This document shows, one piece after another, positions 51,009 to 60,168 of a stretch of 64,000 nucleotides of DNA. The position numbers and the translations under genes are program-made. The DNA comes from Streptomyces sp. TLI_235 (GTDB taxonomy: Bacteria > Actinomycetota > Actinomycetes > Streptomycetales > Streptomycetaceae). Below the pieces are notes generated by a model. It worked only from the letters and a program-made list of their open reading frames with translations. It ran no database searches and was not told the origin of the DNA. The stretch is taken from assembly GCA_002300355.1 (NCBI GenBank), contig NSGV01000001.1:806001-870000 (forward strand). The letters are read 5' to 3'. How positions within the stretch are numbered: position 1 is the first letter of the stretch; every line of letters begins with the position of its first letter.

Positions 51009-53816
51009 TCAGCCCCCGTCCCCGGCCGGGCCGTCGCGGTCGAGCCACTGACGGTAGACGCCGGCGAGTTCGGCGAGGACGGCGGTGCCGCCGGGGAGGG
51101 CCGCGGTGAGAGCGGTGAGGGCGTTGGCGGCCTGGGCGGGGGTCGCGGTGGCCAGCCACTTCGGCCAGAAGCCGGTGGCGGGCAGGACGGCGCCGGGCCC
51201 GGCCGAGGCGGCCGTCCGGGCGGCCTCGCCGCCGAGCGTGGCGTCCCAGTCCGCCAGCACCTTCGCCAGGCCCGCGCGCTGCCGGGCGGTGAACCGCCGC
51301 AGGCCGATCACCCGCAGGCTCTGCCGGACGAGGCCGGGCCGGCGGTCGCCGACCGCGCCGGTGGCGGCGAGCAGCAGCCGCGGGTCCTGGGAGAGCAGTT
51401 CGACCGTCCGGTCGTCGGCCAGCCGGTCGAGCCGCCCGGCGACGTCCTCGGCCTCGGCCGCGCCGTCGGCCCGGCGGCGGGCGATCTCCCAGCGGGCGAG
51501 TTCCACCCGGATCTCCATCAGCCGGTCGCCGAGTTCCTCCGCGAGCCGGACGGCTTCGGCGAGGACCGGCCCGGCCTCCGCCGCGAAGCCTTCGTCGACG
51601 GCCCAGCGGGCGTGTGCGAAGTCGGCTTCCAGCTGCACGGCCGGCTCGGCCTCCTCGACGGCGCGGCTGCGGGCGGCGGCGGCCAGCGAGCGGGCGGCGT
51701 CGAGTTCGCCGAGGGCGGCCCGTACCCGGGCCTCCAGCAGCAGCAGGCGGCTGCCGCGCTCGGTGCGGACGGGGTGGTCGGCCAGGACCTCGGCGGCGCC
51801 CTGCGGGTCGTCGAGTTCGAGCAGCCGGGTGACCTGGACCTCGGCGTGCCGTTCCCATTCCTCGGCGGGCACCTCGCGCAGGGTGGCGGAGAACAGCGTC
51901 CGTCCGGAGCGGGAGGCGAGGTAGGCCTGGGCGCCGGGCGGCAGTTCGTCGATGGAGCCGGTGAGCAGTGCCTCGACGCCGGGCTGCCAGCGCCGGTCGA
52001 GTTCGGCCGCGGACTCGCCGAGGCTGAGCCGGTGGTAGAGCTCCTCGGCACGGGCGGTGAGGTCGTCGTGGTGCAGGTAGTGCAGGACGGCGGCCTGGTG
52101 GATCTCGGCGACCTGGTCGGGCGCCTCGGCGCGCAGCAGCGGCAGGAGTTGCCTGCGGACGTCGACGCGGTGTTCGAGGGCGCCGTCGGCGGCCAGGGTG
52201 AGCAGCGAGACCTCGCGGGCGAACAGGTCGAAGAGTTCGGTGGCGCGCAGGTCGTCGGGGACGGGTACGTCGCTCGGGCGGGCGAGCACGTAGCGCAGCA
52301 CGGCGGGGGTGAGGCGGCGGAGCACCAGGGCGGGCCGGGCGAGTCGGCGCACGTCGCGGTCCTCGATGTGGTCGAGGACGCGCCGGTAGAGGTAGCCGTG
52401 GAGCTGTTCGCCGGTGATGCGTTCGCGGGTGCCGTCCGCGCCGATGCCGGCGAGGTCGGTGGCGCCGTCGGCGCGGACGAGGTCGGCGGCGAGGCGCAGG
52501 CTCAGCGGGTTGCCGCCGACGAGGTCGATGACGGTGTCCAGGTCGGCCGGGTCGGCGTCGGGGCCGAGCAGGGAGTGCAGGTAGGCGCGGGCGGCGTCGC
52601 GGTCGAAGTCGGGCAGGCGGCGTTGGCGGGCGGGCAGGTCGACGGGGGCTCGGCCGGAGAGGACGACCCGGAGGGCGGGGTTGGCGTCGGCGAGCAGGTC
52701 GAACATCCGCCAGAGTTCGGCGAGCACCTCGGGGCCCTGGTACCCGGCGGTCTCGAAGGTGTCGATGGCGAGCAGCACGGGTCCTTCGGGCAGGGCGAGG
52801 GCGAGCAGCCGGGCGAACTCCCGGTACAGCTCCTCGCGTTCGGAGGGGGCGGTGAGCAGCCGGGCGGAGGCGGTGATGTGGTCGGGGGTGCCGCGGGCGG
52901 CGGCCGCGGAGTCGGCGTGCGCGGCGGCGAGGGTGTGCAGGTCGGGGGCGGAGGCGCGGGCGATCCACTTGCCGGTGAAGAACTCGGCGAGCGGGCGCAG
53001 GCCGGGGTGCTGGATGCGCAGTTGGCGGACGGCGTCGAGGAGGAGGGTGAGCGGTTCCTGGGGCAGGACGCCGGGCCGGTCGAGGTCGATGAAGGCGAAG
53101 GGCAGCCGGGGGGTGGTGCCGCGGTGTTCGCCGTCGAGGATGAAGCGGGCGAGAACGGTGGACTTGCCGATGCCGCCGGGGCCCCAGATCAGCATCGGTC
53201 GGGGGTCGGTGCCGGCGGTGTGCTCGGCGAGTTCGGCGAGGATGTCGGCGCGGCCGCCGAAGTGGGTGCTGACCAGGTGGCGCAGCGGTTCGAGGAGTTG
53301 GCGGCGTTCGAGGTGGTCGGTGATCTCTGCGGGGCCGGGCAGGCCGGGGACGAGTCCGCCGAGCCATTCGGCGACGCGGGCGGTGGCGAGGAGTTCGTCG
53401 AGGCCCTGTTCGGCGGGGGGCGGGGCGGTGTCGGTGAGGTACCGGGTGAGGGCGAGTTGGACGGGGCCCTGCGGCCGGTCGGGGTTGGCGTCGAGGGCGC
53501 GGTGGTAGGCGTCCTCGCCGGCCATGGCGGCGAGGGTGGTGCGGCGCAGTGCTTCGGGGAGCCGCCACTCGGGGCTGCCGTCGGCGCCGTAGACGGGTTC
53601 GCTGACGGCGAGGAGGGCCTGAAGGGCGGCGTCGTCGGGTTCGTGGCCGACCGGGCGGAGGGTGGCCGGGTCGTAGCAGGCGAGGACGGCGGCGGCCTGG
53701 CGGTAGGCGTGTTCGACGGTGGTGGGCGGGCGGGCCGCCTCGGCGGTCCTGCGGGTGAGCCGGTCGAGGCGTTCCTCGACGGCGCCGGCGGTGATGCGCT
53801 CTCGGGCCTTGCTCAT
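51009..53816 (-). CDS. STAND-type NTPase with C-terminal repeats
   Basis: 935 residues from ATG overlapping the preceding ATPase stop (ATGA). The N-terminal 180 residues are helical. A P-loop NTPase domain follows: Walker A WGPGGIGKST (212-220), Walker B LLAIDTFE, then SGRAPVDLP (sensor-like Arg). A helical region and a repeat region of TPR-like helices (LELDDPQGAAEVLADHP, AALGELDAARSLAAAARSRA) fill the rest. STAND NTPases oligomerise on sensing a trigger. It is the last gene of an operon whose upstream members are an EAD-linked ATPase, a protease and a hydrolase. Confidence 0.85.
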   Translation of the reverse strand: MSKARERITAGAVEERLDRLTRRTAEAARPPTTVEHAYRQAAAVLACYDPATLRPVGHEPDDAALQALLAVSEPVYGADGSPEWRLPEALRRTTLAAMAGEDAYHRALDANPDRPQGPVQLALTRYLTDTAPPPAEQGLDELLATARVAEWLGGLVPGLPGPAEITDHLERRQLLEPLRHLVSTHFGGRADILAELAEHTAGTDPRPMLIWGPGGIGKSTVLARFILDGEHRGTTPRLPFAFIDLDRPGVLPQEPLTLLLDAVRQLRIQHPGLRPLAEFFTGKWIARASAPDLHTLAAAHADSAAAARGTPDHITASARLLTAPSEREELYREFARLLALALPEGPVLLAIDTFETAGYQGPEVLAELWRMFDLLADANPALRVVLSGRAPVDLPARQRRLPDFDRDAARAYLHSLLGPDADPADLDTVIDLVGGNPLSLRLAADLVRADGATDLAGIGADGTRERITGEQLHGYLYRRVLDHIEDRDVRRLARPALVLRRLTPAVLRYVLARPSDVPVPDDLRATELFDLFAREVSLLTLAADGALEHRVDVRRQLLPLLRAEAPDQVAEIHQAAVLHYLHHDDLTARAEELYHRLSLGESAAELDRRWQPGVEALLTGSIDELPPGAQAYLASRSGRTLFSATLREVPAEEWERHAEVQVTRLLELDDPQGAAEVLADHPVRTERGSRLLLLEARVRAALGELDAARSLAAAARSRAVEEAEPAVQLEADFAHARWAVDEGFAAEAGPVLAEAVRLAEELGDRLMEIRVELARWEIARRRADGAAEAEDVAGRLDRLADDRTVELLSQDPRLLLAATGAVGDRRPGLVRQSLRVIGLRRFTARQRAGLAKVLADWDATLGGEAARTAASAGPGAVLPATGFWPKWLATATPAQAANALTALTAALPGGTAVLAELAGVYRQWLDRDGPAGDGG

Positions 53817-54874
53817 CGCAGTACCTGCCTGTCGAAGACGGCGTTCGCGGTGTCGCGGACGGTGCCGGGCAGTTCGCGGATCGCGGTGGCGCGGTCGGCG
53901 GGGAGCATGGCGAGCATCCGGTCGACGATGTTCTCGATGACGGGCGGGGCGATGTCGGTGTCGAGGCCGGTGGCGAGCCGGGCGAAGAAGTCGCAGAGCA
54001 CGCGGCGGTCGATGGTGCCGACGGGTTCGGTGAGGACGGAGTCGAGGGCGTCGAGTCCGGGGCGGCCGTAGCCGAGGAGGACGACGCGCAGGCCGGGGAG
54101 GCGCTCGCGGATGGCGGCGCCGGCGAGGTGGTCGATCAGGGCGGCGGTGTCGGCCTGCAGCGGTACGTGGTCGAGGCTGTCGACGACGAGCAGGTACTTG
54201 GCGCGGACGCTTTCGTCGTAGAGCTGGCCGACCAGCCAGTCGCGCAGCCGGCGGGCCTGGGCGGCGCCCTGGGCGTACTGGTCGACGGTGGGTTCGGGCA
54301 GTTTGAGCTGGGAGGCGACGGAGCTCATCAGGTCGAAGGGCGTGCAGACCTGGTCGGCCCATTCGCTGAGGTCGACGAGGATCGGCTTGAAGGTCTGCAG
54401 GTGCTGGGCGACGTGGCTGACGAGGTACCAGGTGTAGGACTTGCCGCAGGAGCGGGGGCCGGTGACGAGCAGGACGCGGCTGCGGCTGTCGGAGACCAGG
54501 TCCTTGAGGTGGGCGCGGAGCAGGGTGCGGTCGAGGAAGAGGCGCTGGCCGAGCAGGTCGGTGGCGTACGGGTCCTCGTGGCGGTCGTCGTAGCCGGCGG
54601 CGGGCGGGACGGCGGTGAGCAGCCGGTCGGCGAGGGCGGCCACGGCGGGGAACCGGCCGTCGCGCAGGGCACCGAGGAACTCTTCGAGCCAGCCGGCCCG
54701 TTCGGCCTCCTCGACGACCCGGTGGACGGTGGTGCGCAGGTCGGCGCCGGTGCTGATGGCGGCGAGTCTGCGGTCGATGTAAGAGAGTTCCTGCTGGAGG
54801 TCCTCCTGCTCGTAGTCGGTGACGACGGCCTCCACGAGGTGCCGCCGGTCCGCGCCGGAGAGTCTCAACGCCAC
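53813..54874 (-). CDS. P-loop ATPase with EAD1-like N-terminal domain
   Basis: 353 residues from GTG 54874; GGAGG overlaps the stop of the upstream gene. Residues 1-75 (LRLSGADRRHLVEAVVTDYE, then STGADLRTTVHRVVEEAERA, GALRDGRFP) resemble the effector-associated domain EAD1. Residues about 105-350 are an AAA/STAND-like ATPase with Walker A LVTGPRSCGKSYTW (139-146), Walker B YLLVVDSLDHVP and VVLLGYGRPG. The EAD1-like domain also starts the protease upstream, suggesting that the two bind each other. Overlaps the STAND gene by 4 nt. Confidence 0.82.
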   Translation of the reverse strand: MALRLSGADRRHLVEAVVTDYEQEDLQQELSYIDRRLAAISTGADLRTTVHRVVEEAERAGWLEEFLGALRDGRFPAVAALADRLLTAVPPAAGYDDRHEDPYATDLLGQRLFLDRTLLRAHLKDLVSDSRSRVLLVTGPRSCGKSYTWYLVSHVAQHLQTFKPILVDLSEWADQVCTPFDLMSSVASQLKLPEPTVDQYAQGAAQARRLRDWLVGQLYDESVRAKYLLVVDSLDHVPLQADTAALIDHLAGAAIRERLPGLRVVLLGYGRPGLDALDSVLTEPVGTIDRRVLCDFFARLATGLDTDIAPPVIENIVDRMLAMLPADRATAIRELPGTVRDTANAVFDRQVLR

Positions 54875-54880
54875 CGCCTC

Positions 54881-55978
54881 CTAGTCGGCCGGGGGGAAGA
54901 GCAGGCCTGCGTGTCCGCGCCGCTCCAGCAGGGTGTGGACGGCCGGCAGCGGGATCGCCTCGTTCCAGGCGGGGCGGTGGCCGGGGCTGTCGTCGGGGTC
55001 GCCGCTGTGGTGGAGGGCGACGAGCCGCAGGTCGAGGTCGAAGCAGGGTGAGCCGGAGGAGCCGGGTTCGGTGTCGGCGCCGTGCCGGACGCGGGTGTGG
55101 TTGGCGTTCGCGCCGAGGACGGGTCCGAGGGCGAGTTTGAGCGGCCCGCCGGCGGGGTGCTGGAGCAGCAGCAGGATGTCGCGGTCGCTGTCGGCGGGGG
55201 CGGCGGAGCCGGTGATCCAGCCGCGGGCCGGGGCGCCGGGGGCGGCGCGGTCGGCGGCGACGGGTTCGCGGCCGGCCTCGGCGGCGAGGCGGAAGAGCGC
55301 GTAGTCGAGTTCGTCCTCGGCGGGCAGGGCGTCGCCGGGGTCGGCGCGGCTGTCGACCGGGCTGGGCGAGCTGGCGTCGACGAGCCAGTCGCCGTCGGCG
55401 AGCGGCACGGTGGTGCCGGGGTTGAGCACGGTGCCGTCGGCGGACTTCCTGTGGTCGAAGCGGACGAGCACATCGGAGGGTTTGCTGCGGGCCTCGATCA
55501 CCGGGGCGAGGACGTGGTGGTTGGTGAGACAGAGGTCGGGGGCCACGAGCGTCGCGGTGCCGAAGCAGGTCCCGGCGTCGGTGCCGACCTCGACGCGGCC
55601 GACGACGCCTTCGAGGGCGCCGAGCCGGCGGCGCCAGTCGGTGGGGTCGAGGTAGCCGGGCCGGTCGCCGAGCAGCCGTTCCAGGGTGTCCCGTTGTTCG
55701 GGCTGGACGGGGCCGATCCGCCACTGCTCGGCGACCGCGGACAGCCGCGGGTTGGTGGGGTTGGCCTCGCGGGCACCGGCGAGCAGGGCGGGCGCCCAGC
55801 CCTCGCGGTCGGCGGTGTCGATGACGTCGAAGGCGACCGCGCGGAGGTTGCCGCCGAGGGAGATCTCCTCGCGGCGGCGGTCGAGGTGGAGGCGGAGCAT
55901 CTGGTCGAAGCCTGCGAGGGTGAAGGCGTCGAGCAGGGCGGCGACAGCCTCCCGCATCTGCGCTCCGGGTATCGGCAT
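54881..55978 (-). CDS. trypsin-like serine protease with EAD1-like N-terminal domain
   Basis: 365 residues. Residues 1-85 are an EAD1-like helical domain (REAVAALLDAFTLAGFDQML, NLRAVAFDVIDTADREGWAP, AREANPTNPRL). Residues about 125-350 are a chymotrypsin-fold protease: TNHHVL (H155), DYALFRL (D225), GSSGSP (S308). No signal peptide, so it acts in the cytosol. EAD-linked proteases are effectors in NTPase-controlled conflict systems. It precedes the EAD-ATPase by 6 nt. Confidence 0.87.
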   Translation of the reverse strand: MPIPGAQMREAVAALLDAFTLAGFDQMLRLHLDRRREEISLGGNLRAVAFDVIDTADREGWAPALLAGAREANPTNPRLSAVAEQWRIGPVQPEQRDTLERLLGDRPGYLDPTDWRRRLGALEGVVGRVEVGTDAGTCFGTATLVAPDLCLTNHHVLAPVIEARSKPSDVLVRFDHRKSADGTVLNPGTTVPLADGDWLVDASSPSPVDSRADPGDALPAEDELDYALFRLAAEAGREPVAADRAAPGAPARGWITGSAAPADSDRDILLLLQHPAGGPLKLALGPVLGANANHTRVRHGADTEPGSSGSPCFDLDLRLVALHHSGDPDDSPGHRPAWNEAIPLPAVHTLLERRGHAGLLFPPAD

Positions 55979-56051
55979 CAGGGGTTCCCCCGGTCGGGGT
56001 GGGCGGGCCCGCGGTCGGTCGGCGGGCCCGCGGGGCGGGTGCGGCGGCCGG

Positions 56052-56951
56052 TCAGGCGGCGATCCGGGCCCGCACGGGCGCGCGGACGGCCGGGCAGGCG
56101 AGGTACTCGGCGGCGCCGTGGTGGTTGGCGCTGTCGTTGACCACCAGCACGTCCTCGGTGAGGCTGCCCGGCTCGTACTCGGGGCGGACGGTGCTGTCCA
56201 GGGCGACCAGGTCGCGGGCGTCGCAGGCGTTGCGCCAGGCGGCGACGCCGGGTGGCACGGTCAGCGGGGCGGCGAGCCGGTCCTGGATCTCGGTGATGCC
56301 GAGCGGCGAGCCGATGGTGATCAGCAGCGGCACCTCGCCGGGGTAGGTGCGCAGCACCTCGTAGGCGATGACCGAGCCGAGGCTGTGGCCGACGACCACG
56401 ACCGGCCCGTCGGCCTCCTCCAGGGCGCTCGCGGCGACCTTCTGGATCTGCTCGCGCATCCCGCCGAAGAAGTACGCGTGGACGTCCTTGAAGGCGTGCC
56501 GGGCGAGGGTCTGGAAGGCCAGTGTGCGGCCGAACCTGGGCAGCGGCAGCACTTCGAGCCCGGCGGCGGCACCGGGTGCGCCCTCGCCGGCGGAGAGCGC
56601 CTCGGCGGCGTACACCATGCTCCGCAGCCAGGGGTCGAGCGGCGTGGGGCCGGTGCTCTCGAACGGCCCGGATCCGGTCTCGGCGCGGACGGCGGCGAGG
56701 AACTCCTCCGGCGGGGCGGGGGCGGTGGGCCGGGCGGCTTCCAGTCCGGCGCCCGAGGGCGGCAGTTCGGTGATGCCGTCGTCGGGTACCGGTGCCGGCA
56801 GCGGTTCGTGGTAGCGCAGCGGCGCCCAGTACGCCATCCGCGAGACGCCGCCCATCGGCCGGCCGAACAGCGCGACGTCCCATTGCTCTTTCAACTGTGG
56901 CTCGGGCGGCTTGTTGCCGATCCCGTGCACATAGACGATCGCTGGTCCCAT
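56052..56951 (-). CDS. alpha/beta hydrolase
   Basis: 299 residues beginning with IVYVHGIGNKPPEPQLKEQW (oxyanion-hole HG). The nucleophile elbow is VVVVGHSLGSVIAYEVL (GxSxG), and NDSANHHGAAEYLACP provides the late His. Esterases and lipases of this fold often appear as effectors or accessory parts of actinomycete conflict operons. It is first in the operon, 73 nt before the protease start. Substrate unknown; no signal peptide. Confidence 0.83.
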   Translation of the reverse strand: MGPAIVYVHGIGNKPPEPQLKEQWDVALFGRPMGGVSRMAYWAPLRYHEPLPAPVPDDGITELPPSGAGLEAARPTAPAPPEEFLAAVRAETGSGPFESTGPTPLDPWLRSMVYAAEALSAGEGAPGAAAGLEVLPLPRFGRTLAFQTLARHAFKDVHAYFFGGMREQIQKVAASALEEADGPVVVVGHSLGSVIAYEVLRTYPGEVPLLITIGSPLGITEIQDRLAAPLTVPPGVAAWRNACDARDLVALDSTVRPEYEPGSLTEDVLVVNDSANHHGAAEYLACPAVRAPVRARIAA

Positions 56952-57418
56952 GGCATGCCTCCGGCGGCTCGCCCCCTTCCAGTGTCGACCTCCTCGGCGG
57001 CCGGCTCAATCGCCCGCGGAGGGCCGTCTGCCGCCCGCCCGGCCGGTGGTGACGGTCCGTGGCCGACCGGCCGGCGCGGCCCGGGCCGGCGGTGGCCGGG
57101 GCGGCGGCTGCGCCGGGTGACGGTGGCGCAGGGGGCGGGCGGGCCCGGGGGCGGCGGGGTCGGCCGTCGGGGGTGACGGTCCGTGGCCGACGGGCGGGCG
57201 GTCGGCGCGGTCCGCGCACGGGATATCAGCTGACGGACGGTCGGCCGGGTCGCCCAGGGTGACGGGCCGCCCGCCCGTACCCGGCCAGCGGGCCGGTAGC
57301 GGAGGGTGTACGGCGGGGCGGTGGCGGAGGAAAATCGGTACGCGGAGCGCCGCGGCCCGGCTAGGTTCGACGGGTGCCGGGCCGACCGGTCGCACGCGCC
57401 ACGGGCACGGAGGGTTGC
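56952..57418. other. divergent region upstream of the hydrolase-protease-NTPase operon
   Basis: About 467 nt between the hydrolase start (-) and the Nudix start (+), without a gene. It carries repeated GGTGACGG elements. A TAGGTT hexamer at 57361-57367 lies about 55 nt before the Nudix start and may be its -10. Confidence 0.5.
57048..57191. repeat. 20-bp direct repeat and related GGTGACGG elements
   Basis: GGTGACGGTCCGTGGCCGAC occurs exactly at 57048-57067 and 57172-57191. Shorter GGTGACGG copies lie near 57116 and 57259. All four are on the same strand within about 220 bp, upstream of the hydrolase operon, so they could be binding sites for a regulator. Confidence 0.65.
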
Positions 57419-58045
57419 ATGGCCGGAACGGAACACGCGGGAACGCGGACCACCGACGGCCCCGCGGCCTCCGGCGGGCCACGGACGATCGCCGAGCTAC
57501 TGGCCGACCACCGGCCGCACACCGACCGCGAGGCCGCGGACCTCGCCCGGATCGCACCCCTCGCGGCCGCCGACGACCCGTACGCGCGGGAGCGGCCGCT
57601 GCACGTGACCGCCTCCGCACTGATCGTGCACCCCGCCGGGCGGGAGGTGCTGCTGCGCTGGCACGAGCGCCAGCAGGACTGGCTGCAGGTCGGCGGGCAC
57701 GGCGATCCCGGCGAGGAGTTCCCGGGCGCGGTGGCGCTCCGCGAGGCCCGCGAGGAGACCGGCCTGCGGGATCTGGAGTTCTGGCCGTCGGCGGCGCTGC
57801 TGCACGTCGTCGTCCTGCCGGTGCCCGCGAACGACCGCGAACCGGCCCACGAGCACGCCGACCTCCGCTTCGTGCTCGCCACCGGCACCCCGGCGGCGGC
57901 CCGGCCGGAGCGGCCCGGTGCCCGGGTACGGTGGCTGCCCCTGGCGGAGGCGTCCACGGCGGCCCGCGGCGAGGCCCTGCGGGAGTCCCTCGCCCGGGTC
58001 AGCGCACTGCTCGCGGACGGGGCTCCGGCCCCGACCGCACCCTGA
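57419..58045 (+). CDS. Nudix hydrolase
   Basis: 208 residues from ATG with GGAGGG upstream. The Nudix box is GDPGEEFPGAVALREAREET (Gx5Ex7REUxEExGU), within a fold starting VTASALIVHPAGREVLLRWH. Such enzymes hydrolyse nucleoside diphosphates linked to other groups; the substrate is not shown. The N-terminal 60 residues are polar and helical (IAELLADHRPHTDREAADLA). The HAD gene starts 12 nt downstream. Confidence 0.88.
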   Translation: MAGTEHAGTRTTDGPAASGGPRTIAELLADHRPHTDREAADLARIAPLAAADDPYARERPLHVTASALIVHPAGREVLLRWHERQQDWLQVGGHGDPGEEFPGAVALREAREETGLRDLEFWPSAALLHVVVLPVPANDREPAHEHADLRFVLATGTPAAARPERPGARVRWLPLAEASTAARGEALRESLARVSALLADGAPAPTAP

Positions 58046-58057
58046 CGGACCGACACA

Positions 58058-58774
58058 ATGACCGATGAGGTGGATGGATTGCACGCCGACCAGGTGCTCG
58101 TCTTCGACGCCGACGACACCCTGTGGGAGAACAACGTGCTCTTCGAGCGCGTCATCGACGGCTTCCTGGACTGGGTGGCCGCCGATGCCGCGGACCCTGC
58201 CGCCCGGCAGGCCGCCCGGGCGGTGCTCGACGCGGTCGAGGCCGCGAACGCGGCGACGCTCGGCTACGGCGCCGCGGTGTTCCGGCACAACCTGGCGGAG
58301 AGCCTGGAACAGCTGCACGGCCGGAAGGTCACCGCGGAGGACCGGGACCGGATCGACCACCTGCTGCTCCCGCTGACCAGCCGCACCGTCGAGCTCATCC
58401 CCGGTGTCGCCGACACCCTCGCCCAGCTCGCCGGGCGGCACCGGCTGCTGATGCTCACCAAGGGCGACGAGACCGAGCAGCGGCGCAAGGTCGAGGAGTC
58501 CGCCATCGCCCACCACTTCGGCGGGGTCCACATCGTGGCCGAGAAGAACGTCGACACCTACCACCGGCTGGTCGCCGACCTCTCGCTCGCCCCCGAGCGC
58601 ACCTGGATGATCGGCAACTCTCCCAAGTCCGACATCGTGCCCGCCCGCCGGGCCGGCCTGAACGCGATCTTCATCCCGCACGAGCACACCTGGGTGCTGG
58701 AGCACGAGGAGTTCGGCGCGCACACCGCGACCCTGGAGCTGCGCAGCTTCACCGAGCTGCTCGGCCACTTCTGA
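58058..58774 (+). CDS. HAD-family hydrolase
   Basis: 238 residues. Motif I is LVFDADDTLWENN (catalytic Asp and acid/base Asp), motif II MLTKGD, with the Lys in VAEKN, and motif IV near WMIGNSPKSDIVPARRAGLN. The cap is helical, of the subclass I type. Likely a small phosphatase; substrate unknown. Probably in an operon with the Nudix gene. Confidence 0.87.
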   Translation: MTDEVDGLHADQVLVFDADDTLWENNVLFERVIDGFLDWVAADAADPAARQAARAVLDAVEAANAATLGYGAAVFRHNLAESLEQLHGRKVTAEDRDRIDHLLLPLTSRTVELIPGVADTLAQLAGRHRLLMLTKGDETEQRRKVEESAIAHHFGGVHIVAEKNVDTYHRLVADLSLAPERTWMIGNSPKSDIVPARRAGLNAIFIPHEHTWVLEHEEFGAHTATLELRSFTELLGHF

Positions 58775-58832
58775 CGGATTTGACCCGTCCTGCCCGGGTT
58801 TGACCGGCACCGAAACCGGCAAGTCGCCGGGT

Positions 58833-59393
58833 ATGGACGTTCACACCTTCCCCGGCACCCGGCGTCCGCCGCTCGCCGAGTGGCTGGACGCACCGTCCGA
58901 CTGGGCCGCCCTCGACCCCGTGTCCGAGCGCCTGCACGGGCTGCTGCGGAAGCTGCCGCAGCCCCTGCGGGACGCCCTGCACGGGGTGTGGCTCGGCCAT
59001 CCGCTGCACCCCGCGGTGGTCCAGGTGCCGGTGGGCTGCTGGCTGTCCGCCTCCCTGCTGGACGCCGCCTGCACCTCCCCCGACGCCGCCCGCCACCTCA
59101 CCAGGATCGGCCTGATCGGCGCCGCCCCCGCCGCCTGGACGGGCTGGGCCGACTGGTCGACCCTCACCCCCGAGCAGCGCCGCACCGGCCTGGTCCACGC
59201 GCTGGGCGTCGTCACCGCGGCCGCCCTGCAGGCCGCCTCCCTGGCCGCCCGCTGCCGCGCCGCCCGCACCGGCACGACCCCCACCACCGGCCGCCTCCTC
59301 GGCCTCGCCGGCCTCACCGCAGCCACCGCCACCGCCACCCTCGGCGCCCACCTCGCCCACCGACAGCCCCTGCCGACCGAACCCGCCTCCTGA
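58833..59393 (+). CDS. DUF2231-like membrane protein
   Basis: 186 residues from ATG 58833 (weak ribosome binding site). After a helical N-terminus with LHGLLRKLPQPLRDALHGVW, the LGHPLHPAVVQVPVGCWL block is the DUF2231 signature, with conserved His. Four hydrophobic segments follow, including IGLIGAAPAAWTGWADW and ALGVVTAAALQAASL. DUF2231 proteins are small membrane proteins, sometimes fused to redox domains; their role is unknown. Confidence 0.8.
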   Translation: MDVHTFPGTRRPPLAEWLDAPSDWAALDPVSERLHGLLRKLPQPLRDALHGVWLGHPLHPAVVQVPVGCWLSASLLDAACTSPDAARHLTRIGLIGAAPAAWTGWADWSTLTPEQRRTGLVHALGVVTAAALQAASLAARCRAARTGTTPTTGRLLGLAGLTAATATATLGAHLAHRQPLPTEPAS

Positions 59394-59886
59394 CCTGACC
59401 GTCACCGCATCCGCCGTGCCGGACGTCCCGGGAGATGTCGGCGCTCCGGACGTGCGCGGTTGGCCAGTACACGGATTCGCATGACCCCGGGTCACCGGCG
59501 AGCCGTCGGCGGGCAGCGTCCGCCGGCACCAGCCGCAGCCGATGTCGGCCCCCGCCCCGGCCGCCCGGAGGGTCGCCGCCGCGGCTGCCGCCGACGCGAG
59601 GCCGACCTGCTCCAGGACGGTCACGGGGGCGCTGTCCAGCATCCGCCTGCTCTCCCACAGGCTCGCCCCGGTCACCGCCGCACCGCCTCGATCCCGGTCT
59701 CCCCCGCGCCGGTCAGCCGCACCGCGAAATCCGGATCCTCCACCGCTCCCGCCTCCTCCACCCGCCGGACCGGCCCCGAAGTACACCGGACACGCCACGG
59801 GCAGGCGACCGGTTTTTCACCGCCGCCCGCGATTCCCGCTCCCGGTAGCCTGGCGGCCACGGCGGGTGTCCGCCGCTCCGGCCCGG
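59394..59886. other. intergenic region with possible gene debris
   Basis: About 490 nt with no supported gene. Several frames are open but have no protein-like pattern; a minus-strand stretch with DIGCGWCRRTLPADG is the most protein-like and has no start or end that makes sense. Confidence 0.4.
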
Positions 59887-60070
59887 TACGGAGAACTTCT
59901 ACCGGACCGGACGGTGTTGGTCGTGGAGGTCACCTCCCCGTCGAACGGGGACACCGACCGCACGGCGAAGCGCCGCCGCTACGCGCAGTTCGGCGCTCCG
60001 CGGGCCCCACCCGTTCGGTGTCCCGGTGCACCTGCCGCCGCCGTTCGACCTCGACACGGCGGAGTTCTGA
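59887..60070 (+). pseudogene. Uma2-family endonuclease remnant
   Basis: RTVLVVEVTSPSNGDTDRTA followed by KRRRYAQFGAP is the core of the Uma2 (DUF820) restriction-fold family. The typical end VPVHLPPPFDLDTAEF then appears in another frame, terminating at TGA 60070. The N-terminal half and the segment between are missing. A deletion remnant. Confidence 0.65.
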
Positions 60071-60168
60071 GCACAGCGCGTCGCCGGCAGGCCCGGGTGT
60101 GGGGCGGCTGACAGACGGGGGTGGCGGCGGTTCAATGGGGACGGGGCCCTGTGGGGCCGGAGGCAGTC

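Noticed and set aside
51009..55724. Single minus-strand protein of about 1570 residues
   Set aside because: The STAND gene has an ATG at 53816 overlapping the ATPase stop; upstream residues in that frame are Arg/Pro-rich antisense-like sequence while two well-supported genes occupy the other frames.
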